Shown here: in pieces, positions 42,767-50,674 of the stretch
Position numbering within the stretch: position 1 is the first letter of the stretch
Layout of the letters: each line of letters begins with the position of its first letter
Source: Candidatus Finniella inopinata
GTDB lineage: Bacteria > Pseudomonadota > Alphaproteobacteria > Paracaedibacterales > CAIULA01
Assembly (NCBI RefSeq): GCF_004210305.1
Contig: NZ_SCFB01000004.1
Coordinates: forward strand, 40,001 to 104,000
DNA: 64,000 nt
Direction of reading: 5' to 3'
Translations under genes and position numbers: made by a program
The notes under the pieces: generated by a model
What the model was told of the DNA's origin: nothing
Databases searched by the model: none
The model's input: the letters and a program-made list of their open reading frames with translations, nothing else

Positions 42767-42782
42767 ATTAATATTTAGTTAA
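42767..42782 (-). promoter_or_regulatory. CtrA-like box (TTAA-N7-TTAAt) before PhoD-like gene
   Basis: On the minus strand TTAACTAAATATTAAT, one mismatch at the last base. CATAAT at 42755-42750 lies 11 nt downstream, as in the other candidate CtrA promoters. Confidence 0.5.
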
Positions 42783-42818
42783 TATTGATGCCGCTTATTA
42801 TATAAAATAAGGACATAT

Positions 42819-43928
42819 TCAAGAATTAGCAGGGTATAATTCCAGCGTCTGCTGGCAAACAAGGTCTTGGTTAAAGTGTTGCATGACAAAATCGCGGCTT
42901 GCCTTTCCAAACGCCAACCGACGATCAGAGTTTAAGGCCAAATCTAAAATCTTCGCGGCTAATGCTTCGGAATCTTTTGGAGGGACTAGGTATCCATTCA
43001 CACCATCTTTCACGATGATACGGCAACCAGGCATATCGCACGTAATAATGGGTTTGCCGCACGCCGCCGCCTCTATCAGCGATTTTGGGATGCCCTCACG
43101 ATAATAGCTGGCCATGACGGCGATGTGACTTTGCTGGTATAGTTTGGGAACATCCTTTTGATACCCCAACCATTCAACGATGCCTTCCCTGTTCCATCCT
43201 TGCAAAACAGAAAGCGGAATGGCATCAGGATTTTCAAGATCAGGTTCACCCACCAATCGAAAATGTAGATGATGCCCCTGTTCTTTTAATAACCGGGCCG
43301 CTGCTACAAACTCCCCCACACCTTTTGTCCAAAGCAACCGCGATACATGAACGACCGTAACGGGTTCAGCTGGTTCACTTACGGGAAAAAAAACCGACGT
43401 ATCAACGCCGGCCCCCAAAATAAGGTGAACTTGGACGCGTGGATCAAGACTTTGAATCACCTCTGCATCCTCTGGGTTTTGAACAATCACGCGCACACGC
43501 GACCAGCGCAATAACCAACGCAGAGTCAGCTTAACCGGTTTTTGTAGCCAGTGTTTTTGACTAAAAATTGCACCCAATCCAGCCACCGCGGCAATGATTC
43601 TGGGAACGCCCGCAAATAAAGCAACCAGCGTGCCATAAAGAACCGGCTTTAAAGCCACCAGGTGGACAATATCGGGGCGAAGCTGACGGTACAGTTTAAA
43701 AATCTGTCCCAAAGTTTTCAGTTCACGCAAGGGGTTCAGCCCCCCTCGATCAAAAGGAATCGGGTAAAAATCTAACCCAGCCTTTTGAATTTCCAGGTGA
43801 TCACCTTTTGCGGGGGTTGCAACACTAATTTGATAACCTTGTTGCTGAGCCTTTAATGCCAAGGGCAGACGATGGCTGCAGAAATAGCGATCGTCCGCGA
43901 CAAGGTAAAGGATTTTCTTATTCGACAT
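42819..43928 (-). CDS. Glycosyltransferase, GT4 family
   Basis: GT-B fold glycosyltransferase of about 369 residues. N-domain YLVADDRYFCSHRLPLALKA and PDIVHLVALKPVLYG; C-domain VVHVSRLLWTKGVGEFVAAA, the donor-binding ASYYREGIPKSLIEAAACGK with the E-x7-E-type motif, and GYLVPPKDSEAL. Similar to enzymes adding sugars to lipid-linked O-antigen or capsule repeat units. The acceptor is unknown, but surface polysaccharide is most likely. ATG at 43928 preferred over an upstream TTG. Confidence 0.87.
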   Translation of the reverse strand: MSNKKILYLVADDRYFCSHRLPLALKAQQQGYQISVATPAKGDHLEIQKAGLDFYPIPFDRGGLNPLRELKTLGQIFKLYRQLRPDIVHLVALKPVLYGTLVALFAGVPRIIAAVAGLGAIFSQKHWLQKPVKLTLRWLLRWSRVRVIVQNPEDAEVIQSLDPRVQVHLILGAGVDTSVFFPVSEPAEPVTVVHVSRLLWTKGVGEFVAAARLLKEQGHHLHFRLVGEPDLENPDAIPLSVLQGWNREGIVEWLGYQKDVPKLYQQSHIAVMASYYREGIPKSLIEAAACGKPIITCDMPGCRIIVKDGVNGYLVPPKDSEALAAKILDLALNSDRRLAFGKASRDFVMQHFNQDLVCQQTLELYPANS

Positions 43929-43948
43929 TTTCAGAAGACCCGACAATG

Positions 43949-44269
43949 AAAATTGCTGGTAAAGCGTTTAACCAAACCGCGAACGTACTGCGCCCAAGAA
44001 GGGGCCCGCCCCAAAATTCCGCAGCGCCCGCCCCGCCACTCAACCACGACACGACTCTCCCTGTGCCCCAAAATCTGTCGACCTTTGGGCATATCTTCCC
44101 ACAGGCTTCCAAACCTGTGAGAATTCGGCTAAAGTCTCGAAACCGGTTCCAAGACTTTATCCCAGGCAATTCCCTTGCTTTTAATAACAAGAAAAGGATT
44201 TTATATATCCCCTCGCGCACCCGACCAATCTCAGGTGTAACTAACCACCAAAACCAGATTACTATGTAA
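43949..44269 (+). CDS. Possible small Pro/Asn-rich protein (uncertain)
   Basis: A 107-codon open frame in the 400-bp gap between the glycosyltransferase and the MFS gene, with AGAAG before its ATG. The product is Pro/Asn/Arg-rich (RRGPPQNSAAPAPPL) without tryptophan or cysteine. The opposite strand also has a 135-codon open frame (44325-43918) that is Trp-rich and looks less protein-like. The ATG lies only 20 bp from the divergent glycosyltransferase start, leaving no room for separate promoters. I see no known family; either frame could be chance. Confidence 0.25.
   Translation, partial: KIAGKAFNQTANVLRPRRGPPQNSAAPAPPLNHDTTLPVPQNLSTFGHIFPQASKPVRIRLKSRNRFQDFIPGNSLAFNNKKRILYIPSRTRPISGVTNHQNQITM
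44100..44119. other. Hairpin in glycosyltransferase leader region
   Basis: CACAGG and CCTGTG flank an 8-nt loop. A second pairing, AAAGTCT with AGACTTT, lies 10-50 nt to the right (about 44131-44159). If transcription starts near 44249 on the minus strand these would fold in a ~320-nt leader of the glycosyltransferase mRNA. Confidence 0.35.
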
Positions 44270-44272
44270 ATG

Positions 44273-44288
44273 GTTAAAAAATGGTTAA
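44273..44288 (-). promoter_or_regulatory. Perfect CtrA box in glycosyltransferase upstream region
   Basis: On the minus strand TTAACCATTTTTTAAC matches TTAA-N7-TTAAC exactly. TAATCT at 44261-44256 lies 11 nt downstream. The next firm gene in that direction is the glycosyltransferase, about 320 bp further. Confidence 0.5.
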
Positions 44289-44326
44289 GGGAATGATTTT
44301 TCTCCAACATTAATGAGTCACACAAC

Positions 44327-45586
44327 CTAATCAGTGTAAACGGATTTTAACCGGGTCAGAGCAATCAATGCAACAACCGCCCCCGCTGTTAAATAAAAGG
44401 CTGGAACCAGGTTAGACCCCGTCAGAGTAATGAAAACAATGACTATTTGCGGCGCTGTCCCACCGAACAAAGGCCCACTGATGTTGGTTGTTAACGAGAC
44501 GGCTGAATTTCGAACGGCCGTCGGAAACGTTTCAACCATCAATGCGGGCAACGGCCCAAAATATCCCCCGACTCCCACCGCCATCAGTGCCTGAGCCAAG
44601 AAAATATACAGCATCTGATCGCTTTGGTTTACGACCATCATCAAAGGGATGGTGCCCGCAATAAATAAAACAGCGGCCGTTCCCATCACAATTTTCCGAC
44701 CATATATGTCCGATAACCAGGCAGACCCGATGGTAATCAAACTGACAAAAACCATATTGATGGTATTAATCGTAAAGGCCATACTTTTGCTGAGGTGCAA
44801 AAATTCCGTCAAATGGGTTGTCATGTAAACAAACAAAATATAAAAGCTAAGGTCGTGCAACATCACCACCAGAACCAGCGTCAACAAACTGCTGCCATGT
44901 TTTTTGAATACATCCCTAACCGGCGTTTGACTCAGATTTCCGGTTTTCTCGGCCTGTTCATATACAGGGGATTCTGCCACACTACGACGTAAATAATATC
45001 CAACCACACAAATAGAGATACCGGCCAAAAAGGGCAACCGCCATCCCCAGGCTTCCATTTGGGCATCGGTTAAAATGCTGGAAAATAAGGCGGCCATTGC
45101 CGACCCCAACATCAACCCCAACAAACAACTGGTAACGGTGAAACTGCCAACCAATCCACGGCGGTTTTTGGTGCTGTGTTCGGTTGTAAAGGTGATCGAG
45201 CCTGCGTAGTTACCACCCATGGATATGCCTTGAAGCAAGCGAAAAAGAATCAAAATAACAGGCGCTGCGCCCCCAATGTGCTCATAGGTTGGCAAAACAC
45301 CGATCAAAGCTGTGGGCACCGCCATAAAAAGAATTGTTAAGACCAATGCCTTTTTTCGGCCATGACGGTCGCCAATATAACCGAAGAATAACCCGCCCAA
45401 AGGCCGCGCTAAATAGCCAGCGGCAAAGGCACCATAGGCAGACAGTAACTGGCTGATCGGATCAAAACTGGGGAAAAAAAGTTTGCCAATAATAGGGGCA
45501 AAATAACCAAATAAAGCGAAATCGTACCATTCGAACAAATTACCAGTCATGCTGGTAATGACTGTACGGGCTAACTGTTTAGACAT
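44327..45586 (-). CDS. MFS transporter, metabolite:H+ symporter (ProP-like)
   Basis: 419-residue, 12-helix permease of the MHS subfamily. The hallmark GNLFEWYDFALFGYFAPIIG at helix 1, GDRHGRKKAL in loop 2-3 and LLQGISMGGNYAGSITF in helix 4 are clear. Members import organic acids, proline or betaine with protons; the substrate cannot be told here. A GTAGGTGAT ribosome-binding site precedes the ATG. In an intracellular organism it may serve nutrient or osmolyte uptake. Confidence 0.9.
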   Translation of the reverse strand: MSKQLARTVITSMTGNLFEWYDFALFGYFAPIIGKLFFPSFDPISQLLSAYGAFAAGYLARPLGGLFFGYIGDRHGRKKALVLTILFMAVPTALIGVLPTYEHIGGAAPVILILFRLLQGISMGGNYAGSITFTTEHSTKNRRGLVGSFTVTSCLLGLMLGSAMAALFSSILTDAQMEAWGWRLPFLAGISICVVGYYLRRSVAESPVYEQAEKTGNLSQTPVRDVFKKHGSSLLTLVLVVMLHDLSFYILFVYMTTHLTEFLHLSKSMAFTINTINMVFVSLITIGSAWLSDIYGRKIVMGTAAVLFIAGTIPLMMVVNQSDQMLYIFLAQALMAVGVGGYFGPLPALMVETFPTAVRNSAVSLTTNISGPLFGGTAPQIVIVFITLTGSNLVPAFYLTAGAVVALIALTRLKSVYTD

Positions 45587-46055
45587 ACATCACCTACTCG
45601 TCGTAAATATTAAAAAAAGGATATGGGAATAAAGGGTATAAACTATGTATGACGGCAGCAGCCGCCTAGTCGTAGAGAAGAGAGAATGATGAAAAATAAT
45701 GTCATGGTTTAAGTCTAGTTCTTAGGCAGCGTATCTGTCAAACGATTTGGGAGAAAACTTACTGGAAGTAACTTATTGTTACATTAAAATAACAACCATT
45801 GTTTTTATCCTTGCTGGGTGTCACGAAAAAGCATTACCAAAAAAAATAGAGGAGATTAAAGGTTCATAAAATTCGTTTAAGTTTTTGGTTTGTTCCAAAT
45901 AAAATTTACTCTTTTTATTAAGCCCTCCAAATTTCTTTTCTCTTCCTTCCCTAAAACTCCAAGGTGTGGCCCTAACAAAAAAGAAACAACATTTGACCGC
46001 CGTACACTAATTTTATAATGTGAGTCGTATTTTAATTATATTCTGATCGGGCGTT
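45587..46055. other. Intergenic gap, nothing recognised
   Basis: About 470 bp between the divergent MFS gene and an unknown secreted protein gene. I find no CtrA-like box, tRNA, large repeat or credible open frame. A short inverted repeat (TGTTA/TAACA near 45778) is the only structure. Confidence 0.4.
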
Positions 46056-46874
46056 ATGCTTAAATTCTTATCCACTTTAGTAACGTGCGCATTGTTTACT
46101 ATATCACTTTACGCAGCTGAACTATCTCTTTACCTGAAACCATCCTTCATTGAATTCGAAAAGTTAGTTTTGGAAATAGCGCAAACAAAAAATAATAAGA
46201 TAAGGGATCAAAACGGAAAAGATCATATTGATAATATAACGAATATTCTTCTGACCGCCTTTTTACAAAGAAACCCGACCCATATAGAAAAAATTATCAT
46301 ACAATTCAACAGATATTCTCAAGATGTTAAATTGATATTAGCCAATGCTTTGGTAACAATAAGAGGCAAAGACGTATTAAAGGAGCTTAATTATAATTTT
46401 TCATCCCCAAAAAAGGCGTTATCTATTATCGACATTGATAAAATAAGTCTCGTTGATTTTGCAAAAAAAGGAGATTTTAAACCAATACCAGATAATACGG
46501 ATTATTTGTGGGCAGCTTTTGAAGGAACTGGGGACGATAAATATCTCATTAACATTTTAACGTATTTAGCTTCAGAGCCTTTGGAAATTAGGACTCTTGC
46601 ATTTGAAATGATTAATCGTGACACAATAGCTGATATTTTGGGTAAACTGACAGACGAAAAGGATTCACCTCCTGATTATAAGGATATTGTGGAGTGTTCA
46701 AACCAATTATCCAAAAAAGATAGATCTATTTCTTTAGAAAGACTAATATCTTGTAAAGTTGTACTTTGGTCTGCAATGTCGCAAAGAAATGGTAACAAAG
46801 ATATTAATACCAGAATACTGAGCATTATAAAAACAAATCCAAAATTAGATTATTCAAAAGATGTTAAATTATAA
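46056..46874 (+). CDS. Secreted protein of unknown function
   Basis: 272-residue protein, not recognised. A signal peptide (LKFLSTLVTCALFTISLYA) is followed by an all-helical domain with FLQRNPTHIEKIIIQF, then DYLWAAFEGTGDDKYLINIL near residues 147-167, and a Lys/Asp-rich C-terminal part. Two late cysteines (VECSNQL, LISCKVV) could pair. AT-rich codon usage compared with the housekeeping neighbours. The central WAAFEGTGDDKYL motif looks conserved-type and may mark a family found in other secreted bacterial proteins, but I cannot name it. Confidence 0.7.
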   Translation: MLKFLSTLVTCALFTISLYAAELSLYLKPSFIEFEKLVLEIAQTKNNKIRDQNGKDHIDNITNILLTAFLQRNPTHIEKIIIQFNRYSQDVKLILANALVTIRGKDVLKELNYNFSSPKKALSIIDIDKISLVDFAKKGDFKPIPDNTDYLWAAFEGTGDDKYLINILTYLASEPLEIRTLAFEMINRDTIADILGKLTDEKDSPPDYKDIVECSNQLSKKDRSISLERLISCKVVLWSAMSQRNGNKDINTRILSIIKTNPKLDYSKDVKL

Positions 46875-47121
46875 GTTGGATTTTTCAAGAAAAAGAAGAT
46901 TCAGGCGAATGTCCCTGACACATTCAGTTTGCCATCTCTCTCTTTGTCATTTCTGTAATCATAGCGTGTTAGATTTATTGTTACCGATTTTTACCTAATT
47001 TTTCTGATTGGACCTAATGGATAGTGTAAAACGATTATACCAAAGACGATTTGGCTTCATTACAAATTTGTGGGATTTTGATAACTTGGTCAGCACACTA
47101 AGCTTTTCCCTTAAATTCTTT

Positions 47122-47940
47122 TCATCTTTCTAAAAATTTCATTCGTTCATCTGCTTGTTTATCAGAAAGCCACTTCTTCTCTTTCAATAAAGTTTCAAAT
47201 TGAAATGCTGCACGGTTTTGATTGAGAACCTCAGAAGGCCTATCCATAACGGCTGTATAATGGATACAAGTCATATTCAAACCCAATTCTTTTTCAATGG
47301 CGGCAACTGATTCAATTTGATTAACATTATCATCAATGAAAATGATCTTCTTGAAGTTGTGATGTTTTAAGAATTCTTTAAGGACGTCACCTTTTTTGTG
47401 AAACCAAGCCACAATAATGCCTTTATAAAAATTGACGCCATCCAAACCCAAGGAAATTTGGTCACGACCTTGCCAAGTCTTCTCAAACTGAATGCCAAAT
47501 GATTTGAGTTGTTGGTAACGCCACTCTTCCATAGAAGCAATTACGCCGAAAGCCCCGCCTACCATACTCGTTAATGCGATGGTTTGAATGCCTTTCGCCT
47601 GCAAACCTTTAATTAGTAGGGGCATTTGCAAATCGACTAATTTTGGTTTTTGATCTCTTTGGATATAACTCCACAAAAGGGCATCTTTTTCAGCATCTTT
47701 TCCACAGTCACTTGCCTCATCAATTTTTTGCCTTAAATAGGGGCGATGCTTTGGATGAAGCGCGGCATCTGTTGGCACAATCAACACTTCACCCACATCA
47801 AAGATAACCAGGGTCTCTTGGTCAGCGCACTGCATGGTCTTTTCTACGACAGAAAAATCGTTAGTCCGTATGATTTCCGCAAAACAACCAATGGGGGAAA
47901 ATGCCACAATTGCCAAACCCATCCTAAAAACTTTGATCAT
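47122..47940 (-). CDS. Secreted HAD-like protein, DUF2608 type
   Basis: 272 residues with a signal-like N-terminus (IKVFRMGLAIVAFSPIGCFA). HAD-fold marks: TLVIFDVGEVLIVP at the first strand (the second motif-I Asp is replaced by Gly), AYTS-like TIALTSMVG at motif II, and KKIIFIDDNVNQIESV at motif IV. This pattern and length match the DUF2608 family, known mainly from intracellular bacteria; catalytic activity is unproven because motif I is altered. Its ATG directly follows the rlmE stop (TGA-ATG), so it is translationally coupled to a housekeeping gene. Confidence 0.72.
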   Translation of the reverse strand: MIKVFRMGLAIVAFSPIGCFAEIIRTNDFSVVEKTMQCADQETLVIFDVGEVLIVPTDAALHPKHRPYLRQKIDEASDCGKDAEKDALLWSYIQRDQKPKLVDLQMPLLIKGLQAKGIQTIALTSMVGGAFGVIASMEEWRYQQLKSFGIQFEKTWQGRDQISLGLDGVNFYKGIIVAWFHKKGDVLKEFLKHHNFKKIIFIDDNVNQIESVAAIEKELGLNMTCIHYTAVMDRPSEVLNQNRAAFQFETLLKEKKWLSDKQADERMKFLER

Positions 47941-48624
47941 TCAGGCAGCGCCCCTAAACCCCAAACAAACCACATACATCTCTGACGAATGTTGGCGGCT
48001 GGCAGGGGGCTTGAAGTGCACGACCTTGGTAAAGCTTTTCTTCAATTTTTGCAGCAGAACATTCTCAGCCCCGCCGCGCAAAACCTTCGCCACCATGGCC
48101 CCACCCGGCTTCAAACTGACCAAACAAAATTCATAAACGTTTTCCAATAAATCCATAATTCTTATATGATCCACATCCGTCATGCCACAGGCAGGGGCTG
48201 CCATGTCACTGAGCACCACATCGGCTTTATCGGGCAAAAGGGTTTGCAACTGGGCCTGAACCGCTTCATCCAAAAAATCCCCCTGTAAAAATGTAATATC
48301 GGTTAGGGGTTTGATATCTTGCAAATCGATGGCCACAATAAGCCCCCGTTTTTTAGTCGTTATGACTTTTTGTGTGGCGACCTGGGCCCACCCACCAGGT
48401 GCCGCACCCAAATCGATGACGGTTATGCCGGGCTTCAACAGTTTGAATTTTTGATCAATTTCCAGCAATTTAAAGGCCGCGCGTGAGCGATAGCCCATGT
48501 GTTTTGCCTTGTGAACATAAGGGTCGTTTAATTGGCGCAACAACCACTGACGAGACGACGCTGTGCGTTCACGCTTGTCCTTTAATTTGACTTTATCAAT
48601 ATTATTTGCGGGGGGTTTAATCAT
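47941..48624 (-). CDS. rlmE: RlmE (FtsJ), 23S rRNA U2552 2'-O-methyltransferase
   Basis: AdoMet-dependent methyltransferase modifying the ribosomal A-loop in late 50S assembly. The catalytic K-D-K-E set is visible: Lys in RSRAAFKL, Asp in VLSDMAAP, Lys in VAKVLRGG and Glu in HSSEMYVV; AdoMet motif DLGAAPGGWAQVA. About 227 residues from the ATG at 48624; the frame is open to 48654. The DUF2608-like gene follows without a gap. Confidence 0.93.
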   Translation of the reverse strand: MIKPPANNIDKVKLKDKRERTASSRQWLLRQLNDPYVHKAKHMGYRSRAAFKLLEIDQKFKLLKPGITVIDLGAAPGGWAQVATQKVITTKKRGLIVAIDLQDIKPLTDITFLQGDFLDEAVQAQLQTLLPDKADVVLSDMAAPACGMTDVDHIRIMDLLENVYEFCLVSLKPGGAMVAKVLRGGAENVLLQKLKKSFTKVVHFKPPASRQHSSEMYVVCLGFRGAA

Positions 48625-48847
48625 AACCATCACTAGCCGAAGGAAACCTAACAATCAGGCTTCTAACAATTATTTTTTTGTTTCACTAAGGCCCAAATAT
48701 AGGGATAAAATTTAAACAGTCAATGAATAAACGAAAAACGTCTTTTATACAAATATAAAAAATCCGAAAATTGACCTTGAAATGATCTTGGCGCGACATC
48801 AGATAGCATGTTAGCGTCTATAATTATGGTATTTTTGGAGTATCCTT

Positions 48848-50653
48848 ATGTTTTCATTATCGCAAAAACATTCTTTTCTAGCCATTGCTCTTTTGGCAAC
48901 ATCTCTTACACCGTGCTTTAGTTCTGCTGTTGATGATGTTAATGGTTCTTCTGGTGTATCCTCTTGCTCAAGTAGGCCATTAACGCAAATTGAGGTGAGA
49001 ATTCGAGCGATGCACCCTAAGCTTTTCACAGGGGAAAATAATCCTTCTATCCCAGGAGCAGCACAAAAATCTTTGTGTGCTTTTTTAGAAGATGAAAGAA
49101 AAAAACCTTCAACTATTTCACAACCAGACTTTTTGGAGAGCAATCCATATGGATTTCTAATCGCTTATGCTCAGGCTTTCCAGACATACGTGGGTTCTCT
49201 AAAGTTTGATGGAAAAGATATTATTCTAAAAGACCTGGAAAGATATATTGCCAAAAACGCAGTTTCAGCTAATGAGCTTCTCATGCTAGCCTTAAGGATA
49301 CAAGGTGCTCAAAGCACCCCCAGTGATGATGAAAAGGACTTATATAAACATCTTTATAAGCCGGCTGAAGAATTGATCGAGGGAGTCATGCTAGGCCAAG
49401 CCTGGAAATCTGACATGCAGACAGTCAAACAAATTGAGAAATACAAAAATCAAATTCAATATAAAAAGGCTTATGATGACGATTATTATCAGCCAAATTT
49501 AGCAAGTGAGGTTTATAAAACACTCCATACACAATTAGAGCAAATTTTACCCATCCAACATTATATTCCCCTTCCCGGCGAAAACTATTTAGGTATCCAT
49601 TACTTGTTAGATTGCCAATTTGATGACCATTTCCCCATTGCCCTTCCAAAACCAGACCAATCCACAAGCGCCCATGGCGTAAAAATGGCGCCCATAACCT
49701 TTACGGTTCATGACTACTTGCATTTTCTTATCGACGGTCGGCGTCGTGCTTTAAGGCAATATGCAAGAACCCTGTTAGATGAAGCCGTGTCAAAAGGGGC
49801 CGATTATGAAGAAGCAATGCCCATTGTTGTGCAACAAGTGGCCGGCCATTATAAACTTGTGACGAACAGTTTTAGATCTTTGTTAAGGGCTTTGGATCGA
49901 CGAGCTATTTCAGAGACTGCCCCTATGGCACAAAACGACTATTATAGGAACTTAAGTGCTCTGTTTTGGATGGTCCGTGAAACACCTACCGCTTGGACAG
50001 GATGTTTTGAAAAAAAGATCCTACCTGACCTTTTAGCCCAAATGGCTAAGAATGCTAAGGACAGTTTAAGCGATATTGAGTCGTGGGAGAACGAATTTGA
50101 CCCATTTTGCACGTCTCCAATAGATGGAAAACCATTTAGGACAAATGACGAGATCATCACAGAGATCGTTGATAAACCAGAGAATGCCAAACCCTTTTTG
50201 AATCACTATATGTCTGGCACATTTACGAAAGAAGACGTTAAAAGGGCGATTGTTAAACCTACCCCTCGCTTTACCGATGTTATCGTAACCTCCAAAAGAG
50301 GGGAAAGCTGGCATTATTCATTCCCAACCCTTCACCACAAATATAAAAATGCTTGCGATAACCTGAAGTTGCTTCGCTGGGCAGGTTCAAACCTTAGCTT
50401 TGAGGCACTTACGCTCGACCCCACAGAAGGCCGAGCAACTGCCATAAAAAGCCTTCAACTTGTTAGAAGTTCTTTGACAAACAACATCGATTTCTTTTTA
50501 GCTACAAGCCGAGAACTATATAAAGATACAAGTGTAAGTTCAGAATCTCTTGAACAAGAATTTGCCAAGAGCATGACGAGCCTAATCCAAGCCCCAACAG
50601 AAGCTGTCCAACAACTTAGCGTTGAGAAAGAAGGCAAAGCAGAAAAAAAATAA
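48848..50653 (+). CDS. Large secreted protein of unknown function
   Basis: 601 residues, not recognised. Signal peptide (HSFLAIALLATSLTPCFSSA), a Ser-rich linker, then a mostly helical body without clear repeats or membrane segments. Notable pieces: SLKFDGKDIILKDLERYIA (~120), HYIPLPGENYLGIHYLLDCQ (~240) and TVHDYLHFLIDGRRRALRQY (~285). The C-terminus is charged (VEKEGKAEKK). Three or more cysteines in the exported part. Ends 21 bp before the convergent kdsD stop. No catalytic motif is apparent; an exported host-interaction protein is possible but unproven. Confidence 0.7.
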   Translation: MFSLSQKHSFLAIALLATSLTPCFSSAVDDVNGSSGVSSCSSRPLTQIEVRIRAMHPKLFTGENNPSIPGAAQKSLCAFLEDERKKPSTISQPDFLESNPYGFLIAYAQAFQTYVGSLKFDGKDIILKDLERYIAKNAVSANELLMLALRIQGAQSTPSDDEKDLYKHLYKPAEELIEGVMLGQAWKSDMQTVKQIEKYKNQIQYKKAYDDDYYQPNLASEVYKTLHTQLEQILPIQHYIPLPGENYLGIHYLLDCQFDDHFPIALPKPDQSTSAHGVKMAPITFTVHDYLHFLIDGRRRALRQYARTLLDEAVSKGADYEEAMPIVVQQVAGHYKLVTNSFRSLLRALDRRAISETAPMAQNDYYRNLSALFWMVRETPTAWTGCFEKKILPDLLAQMAKNAKDSLSDIESWENEFDPFCTSPIDGKPFRTNDEIITEIVDKPENAKPFLNHYMSGTFTKEDVKRAIVKPTPRFTDVIVTSKRGESWHYSFPTLHHKYKNACDNLKLLRWAGSNLSFEALTLDPTEGRATAIKSLQLVRSSLTNNIDFFLATSRELYKDTSVSSESLEQEFAKSMTSLIQAPTEAVQQLSVEKEGKAEKK

Positions 50654-50674
50654 ATTTAGGTCCGGCTTAAACCA

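Noticed and set aside
43918..44325. 135-codon minus-strand frame upstream of the glycosyltransferase
   Set aside because: Trp-rich, odd composition, and its start lies upstream of the predicted -10; kept only as part of a finding on the gap.
43947..44326. Replication origin
   Set aside because: The gap has a CtrA box and hairpins but no DnaA-box cluster (TTATCCACA-type) and no dnaA, hemE or parAB genes nearby.
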